A stretch of DNA of 64,000 nt, from NCBI RefSeq assembly GCF_003633895.1, contig NZ_RBID01000018.1, forward strand, positions 62,001 through 126,000, given 5' to 3'. The notes below the pieces were generated by a model, which was given only the letters and a program-made list of their open reading frames with translations, did not search any database and was not told the DNA's origin. The DNA is from Vogesella indigofera (GTDB lineage Bacteria > Pseudomonadota > Gammaproteobacteria > Burkholderiales > Chromobacteriaceae). The stretch's first letter is position 1. Each line of letters starts with the position of its first letter. Shown piece by piece: positions 37,839-45,400 of the stretch. A program made the position numbers and the translations under genes.

Positions 37839-38579
37839 ATGGCAGTAGCAAACAAATGGCAGGCCTATCAGCAGCACAGCCAGCGCGAAACCATCGACAT
37901 CAACCAGCACGCGCCGCTGGTCAAGAAGCTGGCCAGCATGATGATGGCGCGCCTGCCGGCCAGCGTGGATATCAACGACCTGATCCAGGTCGGCACCATC
38001 GGCCTGATCGAGGCCGCGCGCCAGTTCGACAGTGCGCAGGGCGTGCTGTTCGAAACCTTCGCCAGCCAGCGCATCCGTGGCGCGATGCTGGACGAGCTGC
38101 GCCGCGAGGACTGGCTGCCGCGCCAGGCGCGACGCAATGTGCGCCAGATCGAAAGCGCCATCCACCAGCTGGAACAGCAGCTGGGACGCAGCCCGGCGGA
38201 AGGCGAGATCGCCGACAGCCTGTCGCTGCCGCTGAGCGACTACCAGGCGATGCTGGCGGAGTGCAAGGGGCTGACCCTGGTGCACTTCGAAGACTTCCAC
38301 GATGACGAAGGCAATGGCAGCAACCAGATCGCCAACATCGTCGACGGCGACGCGGCCACCCCGCTGGACAACCTCGCCGAAGACCACTTCCGCAGCGCGC
38401 TGATCGACGCCATCAAGCTGCTGCCGGAGCGCGACCAGCTGGTGATGAGCCTGTACTACGAGCAGGACCTCAACCTGAAAGAAATCGGCGCCGTGCTGGG
38501 CGTCTCCGAATCCCGCGTCTCGCAGCTGCACAGCCAGGCCATCGCCCGCCTGCGCACGCGCCTGCGCGACTGGACCTGA
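37839..38579 (+). CDS. fliA: Flagellar sigma factor FliA (sigma-28)
   Basis: 246 residues. Region 2 (HAPLVKKLASMMMARLPASVDINDLIQVGTIGLIEAARQFD in part), region 3, and region 4 (LPERDQLVMSLYYEQDLNLKEIGAVLGVSESRVSQLHSQA in part) are complete. It directs late flagellar genes. The ATG at 37839 is 2 nt after the flhG stop; the longer frame from 37743 overlaps flhG and is rejected. Confidence 0.96.
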   Translation: MAVANKWQAYQQHSQRETIDINQHAPLVKKLASMMMARLPASVDINDLIQVGTIGLIEAARQFDSAQGVLFETFASQRIRGAMLDELRREDWLPRQARRNVRQIESAIHQLEQQLGRSPAEGEIADSLSLPLSDYQAMLAECKGLTLVHFEDFHDDEGNGSNQIANIVDGDAATPLDNLAEDHFRSALIDAIKLLPERDQLVMSLYYEQDLNLKEIGAVLGVSESRVSQLHSQAIARLRTRLRDWT

Positions 38580-38608
38580 ACCCGCCACGCGTACGGAAAC
38601 CATAGCCT

Positions 38609-39358
38609 GTGGATAAAATTAGCCTCATTGCCATCATCGGCGGCCTGACCGCCATCCTGGCCGGACAAGCACTGGAAGGCGGCCACATCGGCTCGCTGAT
38701 CCAGGTCACCGCCTTCATGATCGTCATCGGCGGCACCTTCAGCGCGGTGATGCTGCAGTCGACACCGAAGCAGTTCCTCACCGGCCTGCGCATGGCCGGC
38801 TGGGTGCTGCGCCCGCCGGTGCACGACCAGGAAAAACTGATCCGCGACCTGGTCAGCTGGAGCCAGGCGGCGCGGCGCGGCGGCCTGCTGTCGCTGGAAG
38901 GCTATATCAACAACCAGAAGGACCCGTTCGTACGCAAGGGGCTGCAGATGCTGGTCGACGGCGCCGAGCCGCAGATCATCCGCGACGTGCTGGAAACCGA
39001 GATCGGCATCTTCGAGCACGCGCGCAAGCAGGCGGCCAAGATCTGGGAATCCGCCGGCGGCTACGCGCCGACGATGGGCATTCTCGGCGCGGTGCTGGGC
39101 CTGATCCACGTGATGGAGAACCTGTCCGACCCGTCCAAGCTCGGCGGCGGCATCGCGGTGGCTTTTGTCGCCACCGTGTACGGCGTCGGCATCGCCAACC
39201 TATTCCTGCTGCCGATCGCCAACAAGCTGAAAAACCTGATCAGCCTCGAGGTCAACCTCAAGGAGCTGACGCTGGAAGGGCTGATCGCCATCGCCAACGG
39301 CGAGAACCCGCGCATCATCGAAGCCCGCCTGCGCAGCTTCCTCGGTCTCAACGACTGA
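38609..39358 (+). CDS. motC: Flagellar motor stator protein, MotC-type MotA homologue
   Basis: 249 residues. Four membrane helices: two near the N-terminus, two in GYAPTMGILGAVLGLIHVME and GGGIAVAFVATVYGVGIANLF. The latter hold the proton-channel residues of the MotA/TolQ/ExbB fold. GTG start at 38609 with a weak ribosome site. Normally motC is followed by motD, the peptidoglycan-binding partner; here a terminator follows instead, so the B-subunit must be encoded elsewhere. Confidence 0.9.
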   Translation: MDKISLIAIIGGLTAILAGQALEGGHIGSLIQVTAFMIVIGGTFSAVMLQSTPKQFLTGLRMAGWVLRPPVHDQEKLIRDLVSWSQAARRGGLLSLEGYINNQKDPFVRKGLQMLVDGAEPQIIRDVLETEIGIFEHARKQAAKIWESAGGYAPTMGILGAVLGLIHVMENLSDPSKLGGGIAVAFVATVYGVGIANLFLLPIANKLKNLISLEVNLKELTLEGLIAIANGENPRIIEARLRSFLGLND

Positions 39359-39406
39359 GGCCACTTGGCTAAGGCATGGCGGCCAAGCTTGTGCCGCATC
39401 GCAGAC

Positions 39407-39441
39407 AAAAACCCCCGCCAGCGGCCGCCGGCGGGGGTTTT
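39407..39441. terminator. Bidirectional terminator, motC and trpS
   Basis: AAAACCCCCGCC/GGCGGGGGTTTT (39408-39419 and 39430-39441) with a 10-nt loop. A diverged motif copy (GCGGCCAAGCTTG, 39379-39391) lies just before it. Confidence 0.9.
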
Positions 39442-39447
39442 GCCTTG

Positions 39448-39460
39448 CAAGGTTGGCCGC
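39448..39460 (-). repeat. Iterated 13-mer, exact copy (intergenic)
   Basis: Between the terminator and the trpS stop codon, 57 bp from the diverged opposite-orientation copy on the other side of the terminator. Confidence 0.85.
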
Positions 39461-39479
39461 AACGGTGGCGGCACGGCTG

Positions 39480-40676
39480 TCAGTAACCCAGCCCCATCGC
39501 CTCGCGCACTTCCTTCATCGTCTCGCGCGCCACCAGTTCCGCCTTGTGGCAGCCTTCGAACACGATCTCCTTGACCAGGTTCGGGTTGGCCAGATACTTC
39601 TCGGCGCGCTCGAACATCGGCTGCTGCTCGCGTACCACCGCCTCGATCACCGGCTGCTTGCAGTCCAGACAGCCGATGCCGGCGCTGGTACAGCCGGCCT
39701 TCACCCACTGCTTGGTGTCGTCGCTGCTGTACACCTCGTGCAGCTGCCACACCGGGCACTTGTCCGGGTTGCCGGCGTCGGTGCGGCGCACGCGGGCCGG
39801 GTCGGTCGGCATCGCGCGGATCTTCTTGCTGACCTCTTCCGGCGTCTCGCGCATGGTGATGGTGTTCTTGTACGACTTGGACATCTTGTTGCCGTCCAGC
39901 CCCGGCATCTTCGACGCCGCGGTCAGCAGGGCCTCGCTCTCCGGCAGGATGATCTTGCCCTTGTTTTCCAGATAGCCCTGCAGCCGCTCGCGGTCGCTGT
40001 TGCCGAGGTTCTGGCTGGCGGCCAGCAGCTCGCGCGCGGCCAGCAGCGCCTCGCCGTCGCCGTCCTGCAGGTAGCGGGTACGCAGCTGCTCGAACTGCTT
40101 GCCCGCCTTGCCGATCTTCTTCACCGCCGCGCGGGCCAGTTCCTCGAAGTTCGGCTCGCGGCCGTACAGGTTGTTGAAGCGGCGCGCCACTTCGCGCGTC
40201 AGCTCGATGTGCGGCACCTGGTCTTCGCCGACCGGCACCAGCCCGGCCTTGTACACCAGGATGTCGGCGGCCTGCAGCAGCGGATAGCCGAGGAAGCCGT
40301 AGGTGGCCAGATCCTTGTGGTTCAGCTTGTCCATCTGGTCCTTGTAGGTCGGTACCCGCTCCAGCCAGCCCAGCGGCGTCACCATCGACAGCGCCAGGTG
40401 CAGCTCGGCGTGCTGCGGCACCTTGGACTGGATGAAGATGGTGGCCTGTTCCGGATCGACGCCGGAGGCCAGCCAGTCGATCACCATTTCCCAGATCGAC
40501 TTCTCGATGATGGCGACTTCGTCGTAGTTGGTGGTCAGCGCGTGCCAGTCGGCGACCATGAAGTAGCAGTCGTGGCGGGTTTGCAGCTCGACCCAGTTCT
40601 TGATCACGCCGTGGTAGTGGCCCAGATGCAGGCTGCCCGTCGGGCGCATGCCGGAAAGAATGCGGTTGGCAAACAT
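39480..40676 (-). CDS. trpS: Tryptophanyl-tRNA synthetase
   Basis: 398 residues, longer than the 334 of E. coli and like the long betaproteobacterial form. Class I signature GSLHLGHYHG (HIGH) near residue 15 and KMSKS in GNKMSKSYKN. An insertion with cysteines (GCTSAGIGCLDCKQP) lies in the C-terminal third. Charges tRNA-Trp. Last gene of a minus-strand run with the M50 protease gene upstream. Confidence 0.96.
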   Translation of the reverse strand: MFANRILSGMRPTGSLHLGHYHGVIKNWVELQTRHDCYFMVADWHALTTNYDEVAIIEKSIWEMVIDWLASGVDPEQATIFIQSKVPQHAELHLALSMVTPLGWLERVPTYKDQMDKLNHKDLATYGFLGYPLLQAADILVYKAGLVPVGEDQVPHIELTREVARRFNNLYGREPNFEELARAAVKKIGKAGKQFEQLRTRYLQDGDGEALLAARELLAASQNLGNSDRERLQGYLENKGKIILPESEALLTAASKMPGLDGNKMSKSYKNTITMRETPEEVSKKIRAMPTDPARVRRTDAGNPDKCPVWQLHEVYSSDDTKQWVKAGCTSAGIGCLDCKQPVIEAVVREQQPMFERAEKYLANPNLVKEIVFEGCHKAELVARETMKEVREAMGLGY

Positions 40677-40710
40677 GGTGTGTCGGGTTCCGTGAGTGAC
40701 AGGTTAAGGC

Positions 40711-41349
40711 TCAGAGCAAAAAGCCGAGCAGCTCGTAAACCATGGTGGTAAAGGGACGCAGGATCGGGGACAGCAGGCCGGTAAACACCAGCGCCAGCAG
40801 GATCCACATGCCGTACGGCTCCAGCCGCGAGAAGTTGTAGGCCAGCGGGCGCGGCAGCAGGCTCTCCACGATGCGGCCGCCGTCCAGCGGCAGGATCGGC
40901 ATCAGGTTGAGCACCATCAGCACCACGTTGATGCCGATACCGGCCTGGCTCATCAGCGCCAGCGGCCGGCTGTAGTCGTTGTCCATCACGATGGCGAGCT
41001 TGAGCAGCAGCACCCACAGGATCGCCATCACAAGGTTGGCCGCAGGCCCGGCGGCGGCCACCCAGCGCATGCCGACACGCGGATTGCGCAGCGCGCCGAA
41101 ATTGACCGGCACCGGCTTGGCCCAGCCGAACAGGAAACCGCCGATCACGACCGACAGCAGCGGCAGCAGCACGGTGCCGACCGGGTCGATGTGTTTCAGC
41201 GGGTTGAGCGTCATGCGCCCCATCATGTAGGCGGTGGCGTCGCCAAAGCGCTTGGCGGCGTAGGCGTGGGCGGCTTCGTGCAGGGTGATCGCCAGCAGCA
41301 CCGGCAGTGCGTAGATGGCGATCTTCTGGATCAGGTTCAGTTCTTCCAA
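40711..41349 (-). CDS. Site-2 protease family (M50) membrane metallopeptidase
   Basis: 212 residues with five to six hydrophobic segments. Zinc site HEAAHAYAAKRFGD in the first helix and the aspartate motif NLMPILPLDGGRI in a later one. Family members cut transmembrane substrates; the target here is unknown. Start is TTG at 41349, supported by AAGGA 8 nt upstream; no ATG fits before the catalytic helix. Confidence 0.9.
   Translation of the reverse strand: MEELNLIQKIAIYALPVLLAITLHEAAHAYAAKRFGDATAYMMGRMTLNPLKHIDPVGTVLLPLLSVVIGGFLFGWAKPVPVNFGALRNPRVGMRWVAAAGPAANLVMAILWVLLLKLAIVMDNDYSRPLALMSQAGIGINVVLMVLNLMPILPLDGGRIVESLLPRPLAYNFSRLEPYGMWILLALVFTGLLSPILRPFTTMVYELLGFLL
41031..41043 (-). repeat. 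Iterated 13-mer, exact copy
   Basis: In the M50 protease gene, read as Ala-Ala-Asn-Leu. Confidence 0.85.
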
Positions 41350-41367
41350 GAGGGTTTCCTTGTCGGG

Positions 41368-41988
41368 TTACAGGCCCAGCAGCGCCGGGTCGCCCTTGCC
41401 GCGGCGGATCAGCTCGATGCCGTCGGTCATGTCGATCACGGTGGTTGGCTCGGTGCCGCACCAGCCTCCATCGATCACCAGATCGACCAGATGTTCCAGC
41501 CGTTCGCGGATTTCGTAGGGATCGGTCAGCGCCTCGGCGTCACCCGGCAACAGCAGGGTACAGGACAGGATAGGCTCGCCCAGTTCCTCCAGCAGCGCCA
41601 GCGTCACCGGATGATCCGGCACGCGCAGGCCGATGGTGGCGCGCTTGGGGTGCAGCGTGCGCTTGGGCACCTCGCGGCTGGCCTGCAGGATGAAGGTGAA
41701 GCTGCCCGGCGTCGCCGCCTTCAGCTGGCGGAACTGTGCATTGTCCACCCGCGCGTAATTGGCCAGTGCCGACAGGTCGGCGCAGACCAGGGTCAGGTGG
41801 TGCTTGAGGTCGAGCTGGCGGATCGCCAGCAGCCGCTCCATCGCCTTCTTGTCGCCGAGGTGGCAGCCCAGCGCGTAACAGGAGTCGGTGGGATACACCA
41901 CCACCCCGCCCTCGCGGATGATCTTGGCCGCCTCGCGGATCAGCCGCGCCTGCGGCGTTTCCGGGTGGATCATGAAAAATTGCGACAT
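41368..41988 (-). CDS. yciO: YciO/Sua5/TsaC family protein
   Basis: 206 residues. YrdC-like fold: GGVVVYPTDSCYALGCHL, LVCADLSALANYA, PGSFTFILQAS, TIGLRVPDHPV. Sua5/TsaC enzymes make threonylcarbamoyl-adenylate for tRNA t6A; YciO is a weaker paralogue. The neighbouring RNase AM gene (yciV) parallels the E. coli yciO-yciV pair, which supports YciO rather than TsaC. Confidence 0.85.
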   Translation of the reverse strand: MSQFFMIHPETPQARLIREAAKIIREGGVVVYPTDSCYALGCHLGDKKAMERLLAIRQLDLKHHLTLVCADLSALANYARVDNAQFRQLKAATPGSFTFILQASREVPKRTLHPKRATIGLRVPDHPVTLALLEELGEPILSCTLLLPGDAEALTDPYEIRERLEHLVDLVIDGGWCGTEPTTVIDMTDGIELIRRGKGDPALLGL

Positions 41989-41991
41989 CGG

Positions 41992-42864
41992 CTACTCCTC
42001 AACGTTGGCCGCAGCGCGGTGGATGCGTGGCGCCAGCGCCTGCCAGATCGGCTGGCAGATCGGCGGCAGGTCGGTGGTGCTGCCGACATCGCGGCCGCCC
42101 TCGCCAGGGGCATGGAAATCGCTGCCGGCGCTGGCGTACAGGCCGTGCTTCTGCGCCACCAGCGCGAAGCGCAGCATGTCGTCCAGGCTGTGGCTGCCGC
42201 TGACCACTTCCAGCGCCTCGCCGCCGGCGGCCTTGAAATCGGTCACCAGCCGCTCGATCAGGGTGCGGCCCATGTCGTAGCGGCCGGGATGGGCGATCAC
42301 CGCCATGCCGCCGGCGCCGCGGATCCAGCCGACCGCATCTTCCAGCGTCGCCCACTCGTGCGCGACGTAGCCGGGCTTGCCGGTGGTCAGGTATTTGCGG
42401 AACACGCTCTTGACGTCCTTCACCTCGCCGCTTTGCACCAGATAGCGGGCAAAGTGGGTGCGGCCGATCATCTCCGGATTGGCCGCCAGCCGCATCGCGC
42501 CGTCGAAGACGCCGGGAATGCCGATCTTGGCCAGCGATTCGCCCATCTGCCGCGCGCGCTCGACGCGGCCGTCGCGGATCGACTGCAGCCCGGCGCACAG
42601 CGCCGCGTTGTCCGGGTCGATGCCGAGGCCGAGGATGTGCACGGTGTGGCGCGCGTTCCACGTTACCGACACCTCGACGCCGTCGAGGAAATCGACACCG
42701 GCGGCCAGCGCCGTGGCGCGCGCCTCGGCCAGCCCGGCAGTGCAGTCGTGGTCGGTCAGCGCCAGCAGGCGGGCCTCGCGCGCCGCGGCACGCCGGATCA
42801 CCTCTGCCGGCGGCAGGCCGCCGTCGGAGGCGGTGGAATGAAAGTGCAGGTCGATGCTCGCCAT
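41992..42864 (-). CDS. rnm: PHP-domain exonuclease, RNase AM type
   Basis: 290 residues. PHP metal-binding motifs DLHFHSTASDGGLPP at the N-terminus, ALTDHDC and, later, HPGRYDMG and GSDFHAPGEGG. The E. coli homologue (YciV/RNase AM) trims 5' ends of rRNA. The ATG at 42864 is chosen; the longer frame would overlap the next gene. An exact iterated motif encodes part of its C-terminus (Ala-Ala-Asn-Val, then Glu-Glu-stop). Confidence 0.9.
   Translation of the reverse strand: MASIDLHFHSTASDGGLPPAEVIRRAAAREARLLALTDHDCTAGLAEARATALAAGVDFLDGVEVSVTWNARHTVHILGLGIDPDNAALCAGLQSIRDGRVERARQMGESLAKIGIPGVFDGAMRLAANPEMIGRTHFARYLVQSGEVKDVKSVFRKYLTTGKPGYVAHEWATLEDAVGWIRGAGGMAVIAHPGRYDMGRTLIERLVTDFKAAGGEALEVVSGSHSLDDMLRFALVAQKHGLYASAGSDFHAPGEGGRDVGSTTDLPPICQPIWQALAPRIHRAAANVEE
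42000..42012 (-). repeat. Iterated 13-mer, exact copy (CGTTG form)
   Basis: In the last codons of the RNase AM gene, read as Ala-Ala-Asn-Val. Confidence 0.85.
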
Positions 42865-42865
42865 G

Positions 42866-43060
42866 TCAGTTACCGGGCTTGGCCGCCTGGCGTGCCGCTT
42901 CGCGCGCCTGCCAGTCCGCCAGTTGGCGGCGGTAAAGCTGCACCGCCGCATTGTAGGTGTCCCACACGCAGGGATCGCAGCCGCTGCCGCAGCACATGTC
43001 GTCGCTCGGTGCTTCCGGTGCCTCCGGCATCGGGTCGAACACGTCGTCCGTCACGCTCAC
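42866..43060 (-). CDS. Small oxidoreductase-like domain protein
   Basis: 64 residues. The Oxidored-like signature CCGSGCDPCVWDTY is complete, with four cysteines that could bind metal or an Fe-S cluster. Function is unknown. GTG start at 43060 overlapping the TGA of the S4 gene (GTGA), so it is translated by coupling. Its stop is 1 nt from the RNase AM start. Confidence 0.82.
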   Translation of the reverse strand: MSVTDDVFDPMPEAPEAPSDDMCCGSGCDPCVWDTYNAAVQLYRRQLADWQAREAARQAAKPGN

Positions 43061-43272
43061 GCCGCAATCACCTTGATCTCGAAGCCGTCGCCGGACACCA
43101 CTTGCCCGGCGCGGATCTTGTTGGTCTTGCGCAGCTCGACCTGGCCGTCGACCAGCACATTGCCCTCGGCAATGAACTGCTTGGCGATGCCGCCGGTCTC
43201 CATGATGCCGGTGGTCTTGAGCAGATCACACAACGCGATGTATTCACCGCGCAATTCAAAGATTTCGTTCAT
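43057..43272 (-). CDS. S4-domain RNA-binding protein (YbcJ-like)
   Basis: 71 residues. A single S4 fold: FELRGEYIALCDLLKTTG, then GGIAKQFIAEGNVLVDGQVELRK. Similar in size to YbcJ of E. coli, which binds RNA; target unknown. ATG at 43272; the longer frame from 43326 runs through the repeat region. Heads a coupled chain S4, oxidoreductase-like, RNase AM, YciO. Confidence 0.85.
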   Translation of the reverse strand: MNEIFELRGEYIALCDLLKTTGIMETGGIAKQFIAEGNVLVDGQVELRKTNKIRAGQVVSGDGFEIKVIAA

Positions 43273-43290
43273 GTTCTGCACACTGTCTTT

Positions 43291-43380
43291 TGACAGCCTT
43301 GTGAGTGGCCTGTGCATAAGCGGCACAAGCCATTGATCAAATTAGTCATTTTCACGCTGCCCATTTTTTGGGCAGCGACG
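43291..43380 (+). repeat. Intergenic repeat, unit 1
   Basis: Degenerate about 90-bp unit shared with units 2-4. Order of conserved parts: GTGAGTGGCC, a DnaA-box-like TGTGCATAA (43311-43319), CACAAGCCATTGATC, and a T-rich hairpin CTGCCC/GGGCAG. Confidence 0.65.
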
Positions 43381-43403
43381 CCAGACTTTCCACACCACGA
43401 CGG

Positions 43404-43493
43404 GACAGGGCTGTTGAGTGGCTGTGGACAAGCGCCACAAGCTACTGATCAGACAGGGAAAAGTCGCGACTGTTCAAAAATTGGGCAGCTGCG
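43404..43493 (+). repeat. Intergenic repeat, unit 2
   Basis: TGAGTGGC, TGTGGACAA (43423-43431), CACAAGCTACTGATC, A-rich run and GGGCAGC. Its end includes the stop codon of the NadR-like gene. Confidence 0.65.
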
Positions 43494-44037
43494 GCAGCCA
43501 CGACTGCAGCGCGCGCCACGCTGCGGCCAACCTTGCCTGCCGCGTCCCGGCCAGCAGCAGCGGCGTGACGCCGGCGTCGGCCAGCGCCTGTTGATACAGG
43601 CCGAACAGCCAGTCGCGCTGCTGCGGATGGCTGCGCAGCGGATCCGGCTGCCACGGGATGTCGGGACAGGCCAGCAGCGTCAGCGCGTAGTCCTGCGGCC
43701 GGTCCAGCGCCAGCAGCGCCGGCTCGGCCTTGCCGAACGCCACCTGCGCCCAGATGCGGCAGGTCAGCACCGTGGTGTCGCACAGCAACACGCGGGCACC
43801 ACTGGCCGCGGCGGCGGCTTCAGCCGCCAGCTGGCCACGGGCAATCGCCAGGATGTCGGCGGGGCTGACGTGGTAGGCGCGCGCGGCGTAATACGCGCGC
43901 GCGTACTCCGGCACCCACGCGGCGGCGATGCCCTGCGCCTGCAAGGCGGCACCCAGCTCGGCAGCCAGCGTGCTCTTGCCGCAGGACTCCGGCCCGACAA
44001 TGGCAAGCCGTAACGGCACGGGATAAGTCGGCAACAT
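43474..44037 (-). CDS. NadR-like nicotinamide riboside kinase-type ATPase
   Basis: 187 residues. P-loop GPESCGKSTLAAELG near the N-terminus, then WVPEYARAYY and LLCDTTVLTCRIWAQ, as in the kinase domain of NadR (AAA_28). It lacks the HTH and adenylyltransferase domains. Likely phosphorylates nicotinamide riboside in NAD salvage, but no pnuC transporter is adjacent. Flanked on both sides by pairs of the intergenic repeat. Confidence 0.8.
   Translation of the reverse strand: MLPTYPVPLRLAIVGPESCGKSTLAAELGAALQAQGIAAAWVPEYARAYYAARAYHVSPADILAIARGQLAAEAAAAASGARVLLCDTTVLTCRIWAQVAFGKAEPALLALDRPQDYALTLLACPDIPWQPDPLRSHPQQRDWLFGLYQQALADAGVTPLLLAGTRQARLAAAWRALQSWLPQLPNF
43523..43535 (+). repeat. Iterated 13-mer, exact copy
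   Basis: Antisense in the NadR-like gene, read as Arg-Leu-Ala-Ala. Confidence 0.85.
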
Positions 44038-44077
44038 AAGCCGCCATTATACGCTGTGCACCGGCTGCACGGAAAAC

Positions 44078-44110
44078 GCCCACACGCTGCGGGGACAGCA
44101 GTGTGGGCGG
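44078..44110. other. Hairpin upstream of the NadR-like gene
   Basis: CGCCCACAC/GTGTGGGCG with an inner CTGC/GCAG, a strong interrupted stem 40 bp before the gene; no T run. Confidence 0.45.
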
Positions 44111-44184
44111 CATGTGTACGCGCTGTGGACAACTGCGCTAACTGACTGATGGCAAAGGGCAAGCCGCGCGCTGCACAAAAAACA
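44095..44184 (+). repeat. Intergenic repeat, unit 3
   Basis: GTGTGGGCGGC, TGTGGACAA (44124-44132), ACTGACTGATGG, then CTGCACAAAAAACAGGCAG. The most diverged of the four. Confidence 0.55.
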
Positions 44185-44214
44185 GGCAGTGGCGACGATT
44201 TACCCACGGCCGGA

Positions 44215-44308
44215 CTGCATAGCGCTGTGGGCGGCCTGTGGACAAATACCGCAAGCCATTGATCCGGCAGGCAGAAAAAGCCGGCGCCTGTTTTTTAGGC
44301 AGCCGGCG
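44215..44308 (+). repeat. Intergenic repeat, unit 4
   Basis: CTGTGGGCGGCC, TGTGGACAA (44237-44245), GCAAGCCATTGATC, and a GCCGGC/GCCGGC hairpin around a T run that contains the ansA stop codon. Confidence 0.65.
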
Positions 44309-45293
44309 TCAGCTCGCCGCGGCAGTCTTCCGCCAGTCGCGCGCGGACTTCTGCGGGGCTCAGCGGCTGCGACAGCAGCCACAGCAGCTTGGCCTGCGCC
44401 GCTTCCGGCGTCATGTCGCCACCGGCCACCGCACCGGCCTGCGCCAGCGGCTGGCTGGCCGCGTAGGCGCCGACCGCCACCGCGCCACGCACGCACTGGG
44501 TCAGGTTCAGCACCACGCAGCCCCTGGCGCTGGCGGCCTGTACCCCGGCCAGCAACTCGGTGTCGGCCGGGGTGTTGCCGTTGCCGTAGCTGAGCAGGAT
44601 CGCCGCCTGCGGCGTGTCCTGCGCCAACCAGCGGCCGAACGCCGCTGCCATCGCGCCGGGCAGCAGCATGCCGCAGCGGATGTCGGGGCTGGCCGGCAGC
44701 TGCGGCCGGAACGGGCCGCTGGCCTGGCGCCAGCCGGCGCGGTGCCACTGCGGCTGGATGCCGAACTGCGCCAGCGGCGGCGCATTGGGGCTGTCGAAGC
44801 CGGCAAAGCTGGCGGCGTCCAGCTTGCGTGCGCGCACGCCGCGCAGCAGCAGGCGGTTGAAGCTGATCGCCACCTCGTGCAGCTCGCTCTGGCAGGCGGC
44901 CTCGATCGCGTCGGCGAGGTTGCCCCAGCCGTCGCTGCGCGGGTGCACCAGCGGCAGCTGCGAGCCGGTGACCACCACCGGCTTGGCCAGTCCCTGCAGG
45001 CAGAACGCCAGCACGCTGGCGGTATAGGCCATGGTGTCGGTACCGTGGATCACCACAAAGCCGTCGAAGGCGTCATGGTTGGCCGCAATGTCGGCCACCA
45101 GCCGCTGCCAGTCGGCCAGCGTGATCGCCGACGAATCCAGCAGCGGCGCGTATTCGCGCACCTCCCAGCTCACCCCGTCGCGTGCCAGCCGCGCCAGCTG
45201 TTGCGGCAGGAAGCCGGGCACCGGCGCCAGCCCCTCGGGGGTGTGGTCCATGCCGATGGTGCCGCCGGTATAGAGAATGAGCAGTCGCTTCAT
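44295..45293 (-). CDS. ansA: L-asparaginase, type I (AnsA)
   Basis: 332 residues. Cytoplasmic asparaginase: YTGGTIGMD with the first catalytic threonine, VIHGTDTMAYTASVL with the second, and TGSQLPLVHPRSDGWGNL. It hydrolyses asparagine to aspartate. ATG at 45293 with AGGAG 8 nt upstream, chosen over 45314. Lacks a signal peptide. Its C-terminal codons run into repeat unit 4. Confidence 0.92.
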   Translation of the reverse strand: MKRLLILYTGGTIGMDHTPEGLAPVPGFLPQQLARLARDGVSWEVREYAPLLDSSAITLADWQRLVADIAANHDAFDGFVVIHGTDTMAYTASVLAFCLQGLAKPVVVTGSQLPLVHPRSDGWGNLADAIEAACQSELHEVAISFNRLLLRGVRARKLDAASFAGFDSPNAPPLAQFGIQPQWHRAGWRQASGPFRPQLPASPDIRCGMLLPGAMAAAFGRWLAQDTPQAAILLSYGNGNTPADTELLAGVQAASARGCVVLNLTQCVRGAVAVGAYAASQPLAQAGAVAGGDMTPEAAQAKLLWLLSQPLSPAEVRARLAEDCRGELTPAA

Positions 45294-45354
45294 CACAGGT
45301 ACTCCTGACAACAATGACTAAATGATAGGCGTCGCCCGCGGTGGCGGGCAGACG

Positions 45355-45390
45355 GAAAAACGGCGTGGCTCCGTGCCGGAGGCCACGCCG
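45355..45390 (-). terminator. Terminator of the NSS transporter gene
   Basis: CGGCGTGGC/GCCACGCCG (45361-45369 and 45382-45390), then TTTTTCCG on the minus strand. Confidence 0.85.
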
Positions 45391-45400
45391 CAGGTGACGG

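Noticed and set aside
41191-43293. Plus-strand frame of 700 codons opposite the M50/YciO/RNase AM genes
   Set aside because: Shadow of three real genes with intact active-site motifs.
43291-44308. The four repeat units as a CRISPR array
   Set aside because: Units are long, degenerate and unevenly spaced, with a gene in the middle; no constant short repeat and no cas genes.
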